This document shows, in pieces, positions 62,400 to 64,000 of a stretch of DNA of 64,000 nt. The first letter of the stretch is position 1. Each line of letters starts with the position of its first letter. The stretch is taken from assembly GCF_022819085.1 (NCBI RefSeq), contig NZ_JALHAG010000004.1, positions 434,001 to 498,000 of the forward strand, given 5' to 3'. The stretch comes from Planococcus ruber. GTDB taxonomy: Bacteria > Bacillota > Bacilli > Bacillales_A > Planococcaceae. The notes beneath the pieces are model-generated. The model was not told the DNA's origin. It saw only the letters and a list, made by a program, of their open reading frames with translations, and did not search any database. Made by a program: the position numbers and the translations under genes.

Positions 62400-62930
62400 T
62401 TGATTACAGAAATGAGCACCGAACGATTGATGTTAAGAAAAATGGAGGCCGCAGATTCTTCTGCGCTTTTTGCACTTTGGTCCGATCCACAAGTGACCCG
62501 GTTCATGAATATTGATCCTTTTACATCCGAAGCTCAAGCAAAGGAAATAATCCAGCTGTTTGATCGGCTGCACCGGAACAGGCAAGCCATTCGCTATTCT
62601 ATTTTTATCAGGGAAACAAAAGAGCTTATCGGTTCATGCGGCTTTAACTATGTGGATTCCGAAAATGCAAAAGCTGAAATTGCTTATGACCTCAGCCGGC
62701 ACTTTTGGGGATGCGGTTTTGGTTCTGAGGCCGTTGCCGCCCTATTGCATCAGGCATTCTACGGAATGGGCCTTAACCGGATTGAAGCCAAAGTCGATCC
62801 GCTTAACAAAAATTCAATCCATTTGTTAAAAAAACTGAATTTCCATTTCGAAGGAACCCAAAGGCAATCCGAAAAAATAAACCAGCAATTTTTCTATGTG
62901 AATATGTATTCGAAGTTGAAATCGGATTGA
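62400..62930 (+). CDS. GNAT-family acetyltransferase (RimJ/RimL-like)
   Basis: A roughly 176-residue acetyltransferase. N-terminal ERLMLRKMEAAD, the middle FIRETKELIGSCGF and the acetyl-CoA-binding segment RHFWGCGFGSEAVAALLHQAF match RimJ/RimL ribosomal-protein acetyltransferase-type proteins. The last blocks are RIEAKVDPLNKNSIHLLKKLNF. The start is TTG at 62400, because GGAGGG lies seven bases upstream; an earlier GTG at 62361 lacks a site. Target unknown. Strong promoter upstream and terminator downstream. Confidence 0.88.
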   Translation: MITEMSTERLMLRKMEAADSSALFALWSDPQVTRFMNIDPFTSEAQAKEIIQLFDRLHRNRQAIRYSIFIRETKELIGSCGFNYVDSENAKAEIAYDLSRHFWGCGFGSEAVAALLHQAFYGMGLNRIEAKVDPLNKNSIHLLKKLNFHFEGTQRQSEKINQQFFYVNMYSKLKSD

Positions 62931-62944
62931 CGCAGAACTTAACC

Positions 62945-62986
62945 ATAAAAGCGATCTTCCTCGTGAAGATCGCTTTTGGTTTTTTT
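62945..62986 (+). terminator. Terminator of the GNAT gene
   Basis: AAAAGCGATCTTC and GAAGATCGCTTTT arms with a 5-nt loop, then TTTTTTT. Confidence 0.9.
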
Positions 62987-63010
62987 ATAAATTTATAGAA
63001 ACTTAAAATT

Positions 63011-63238
63011 TCAGCTTTCATTCCATGCTTTATAGGATTGAATATCTCTGTATGTATCGTATTGCTGATAACAAGTTATAAAAACGTCTTGCACAATTTC
63101 CTGTGCTTTTCCCCAATCACGGAGGTAGCTGTAAGAAAGCTTTGTCAGGCGGTCTCCGTATTCATCCGTCAAGTCTTTCAGCCATTGATCTTTATTGATG
63201 ATTGATAAGCCAATCTTTTCCAGCTCAGTCACTTCCAT
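63011..63238 (-). pseudogene. Truncated ECF sigma factor (region 2 only)
   Basis: A 75-residue frame starting at ATG 63238 with TAGGAGGG upstream. Residues 20-70 match sigma-70 region 2 of an ECF sigma factor, with DRLTKLSYSYLRDWGKAQE and IVQDVFITCYQQYD then SYKAW. The frame then ends in NES and TGA, with no region 4 or DNA-binding helix-turn-helix anywhere downstream. It is a 3'-deleted remnant, although its translation signals are intact. No anti-sigma gene is visible. Confidence 0.7.
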
Positions 63239-63364
63239 CCCTCCTATTTAACTTTATTTTTGACCCTCCCTAAGACGGGGGTAAATCGATATGGGTTTCA
63301 ATTTTATTAAAATTTGGAACTTCTTTTCCATCCATAGTTAGAAGGCTACTAAATCGGCAGCCTT

Positions 63365-63847
63365 CTAGTCTTTCGATTTTGTTTCGAGACAATTCTTTAT
63401 TGGCTTTTGAAGAGCATCTAAAATGGCGATAATGACACTTACGGCAAAAATGCTCATTAGACTCAGCGAAATGGGACCTGTGGAATCTTCCCCTGTTGCT
63501 CTTGCCAGCACCATAAGGCTTGCTATTCCAAGCAGAATCAAACAAATGACCGCAATAGCGCATTTTTTGATAACGGTTAAGGACTTCAACGCCAGTACAG
63601 AGAAAGCATTGTTTCTCTCAATATAGGTTAATAGTTTAAATGCATGGAATAGCGCAATGGAGAATGCAATGGCGAAACCGTAAGCACAAATTAAAAAAGG
63701 GATCAGGAAATACGCTGGTTTTGGATGTGCCTTGGCATCGTCAATGGCAAATCCAGGCAACCAGAAGATTCCAAGAGCAGCTATGGCAATTCCAACCAAG
63801 ATGATTAGTACTTTTAAAAATGTGGTGGATCTTTTTTTCGTGCGCAT
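63365..63847 (-). CDS. DUF2975 membrane protein (YoaS-like)
   Basis: A 160-residue protein with four hydrophobic segments (about 10-30, 45-70, 90-112 and 120-145) and the DUF2975 linker FKLLTYIERNNAFSVLALKSLTVIK between helices 2 and 3. In relatives this gene is usually followed by a small Xre-type regulator (YozG-like); none is found here. GGAATGAGGG ribosome-binding site. Function unknown. Confidence 0.8.
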   Translation of the reverse strand: MRTKKRSTTFLKVLIILVGIAIAALGIFWLPGFAIDDAKAHPKPAYFLIPFLICAYGFAIAFSIALFHAFKLLTYIERNNAFSVLALKSLTVIKKCAIAVICLILLGIASLMVLARATGEDSTGPISLSLMSIFAVSVIIAILDALQKPIKNCLETKSKD

Positions 63848-63914
63848 CCAAAGTCCCTCATTCCTTTTAGGATTTTTTATGGAACAACCTTATTTGGTTT
63901 CTTTGCTACGGAGT

Positions 63915-63945
63915 AAAAAAGAAGAAGCTATTTTAAGCTTCTTCC
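63915..63945 (-). terminator. Terminator of the gene at the right edge
   Basis: GAAGAAGCT and AAGCTTCTTC arms with a short loop, then TTTTTTAC on the minus strand. It follows the stop of the edge gene at 63954. Confidence 0.75.
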
Positions 63946-63953
63946 CTCCTGTC

Positions 63954-64000
63954 TTAAGATTTATATACAACCTTAAACCGCTCACATACGAGCGGCATGG
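63954..64000 (-). CDS. 3' end of a gene cut by the right edge
   Basis: On the minus strand a frame enters from outside and ends MPLVCERFKVVYKS at TAA 63954-63956. A terminator lies 9 bp further on. Too little is visible to identify the product. Confidence 0.4.
   Translation of the reverse strand, partial: MPLVCERFKVVYKS

Noticed and set aside
63270-63563. 97-codon minus-strand frame between the DUF2975 gene and the sigma remnant
   Set aside because: Most of it overlaps the DUF2975 gene out of frame. Only the last 21 codons look protein-like and they lack a ribosome-binding site.
1-64000. Insertion sequences, integrases, tRNA genes or attachment sites
   Set aside because: No transposase or integrase motifs and no tRNA-like cloverleaf were seen on either strand.

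Overview
The window reads as chromosomal DNA of a low-to-mid GC Gram-positive bacterium of the order Bacillales, most likely a Planococcus-like member of the Planococcaceae. The evidence is the gene families (YoxD-, YfkAB-, YuiD- and NhaK-like proteins, an SLH-domain surface protein, DeoR-type FruR, mtlAFD), strong AGGAGG ribosome-binding sites, frequent TTG and GTG starts, cre-like CcpA sites and a Bacillus-type LexA box. The genus is an inference. No rRNA, tRNA, CRISPR array, transposase or prophage was seen.

Left part (1-31 kb): a Yip1-family membrane gene cut by the left edge, a P-loop kinase, an SRPBCC protein, a YoxD-like dehydrogenase followed by a 21-bp tandem repeat, and an AI-2E-family permease. 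Next comes the fructose regulon fruR-fruK-fruA, divergent from ptsH-ptsI. It is followed by a metallo-beta-lactamase-fold hydrolase, the radical SAM protein YfkAB, an NAD(P)HX dehydratase, a DUF2294 protein, cstA with a clear sigma-A promoter and a cre site, an SGNH hydrolase, a VTT membrane protein, an MHYT-GGDEF-EAL cyclic-di-GMP protein, YuiD, a DUF2207 protein and an arylamine N-acetyltransferase. A leftward operon (permease, aldehyde dehydrogenase, iron alcohol dehydrogenase) with an upstream LacI regulator looks like a small catabolic module of unknown substrate. An NhaK-like sodium/proton antiporter ends this part.

Middle part (31-49.6 kb): a PUA/EVE-like plus HNH nuclease, a zinc-ribbon remnant, the mannitol operon mtlA-mtlF-mtlD with a cre site, a TetR regulator with paired palindromes, a DUF1648 protein, a short-chain dehydrogenase, a uridine-kinase-like gene behind a VOC-gene remnant, a VanY-type carboxypeptidase, DNA glycosylase Tag, a Cache-GGDEF protein, an aldo-keto reductase, an SLH protein and a LexA-controlled Y-family polymerase.

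Right part (49.6-64 kb): mostly small, poorly characterised genes of the kinds often found as orphan immunity genes of polymorphic toxin systems (DUF4279, DUF2199, an Imm-like protein, leucine-rich-repeat proteins, tiny membrane proteins), mixed with a cysteine hydrolase, a HAD phosphatase, an HExxH peptidase, a GNAT acetyltransferase and a truncated ECF sigma factor. Gene decay is a theme from about 38.9 kb onward. At least three genes carry in-frame stops, and several 3' or 5' gene fragments are still readable.

Together the sugar genes form a PTS network: FruA and MtlA/MtlF import fructose and mannitol using phosphate from PtsI and PtsH. FruK and MtlD feed the products into glycolysis. Cre-like sites at mtlA, cstA and the cysteine hydrolase suggest CcpA control.
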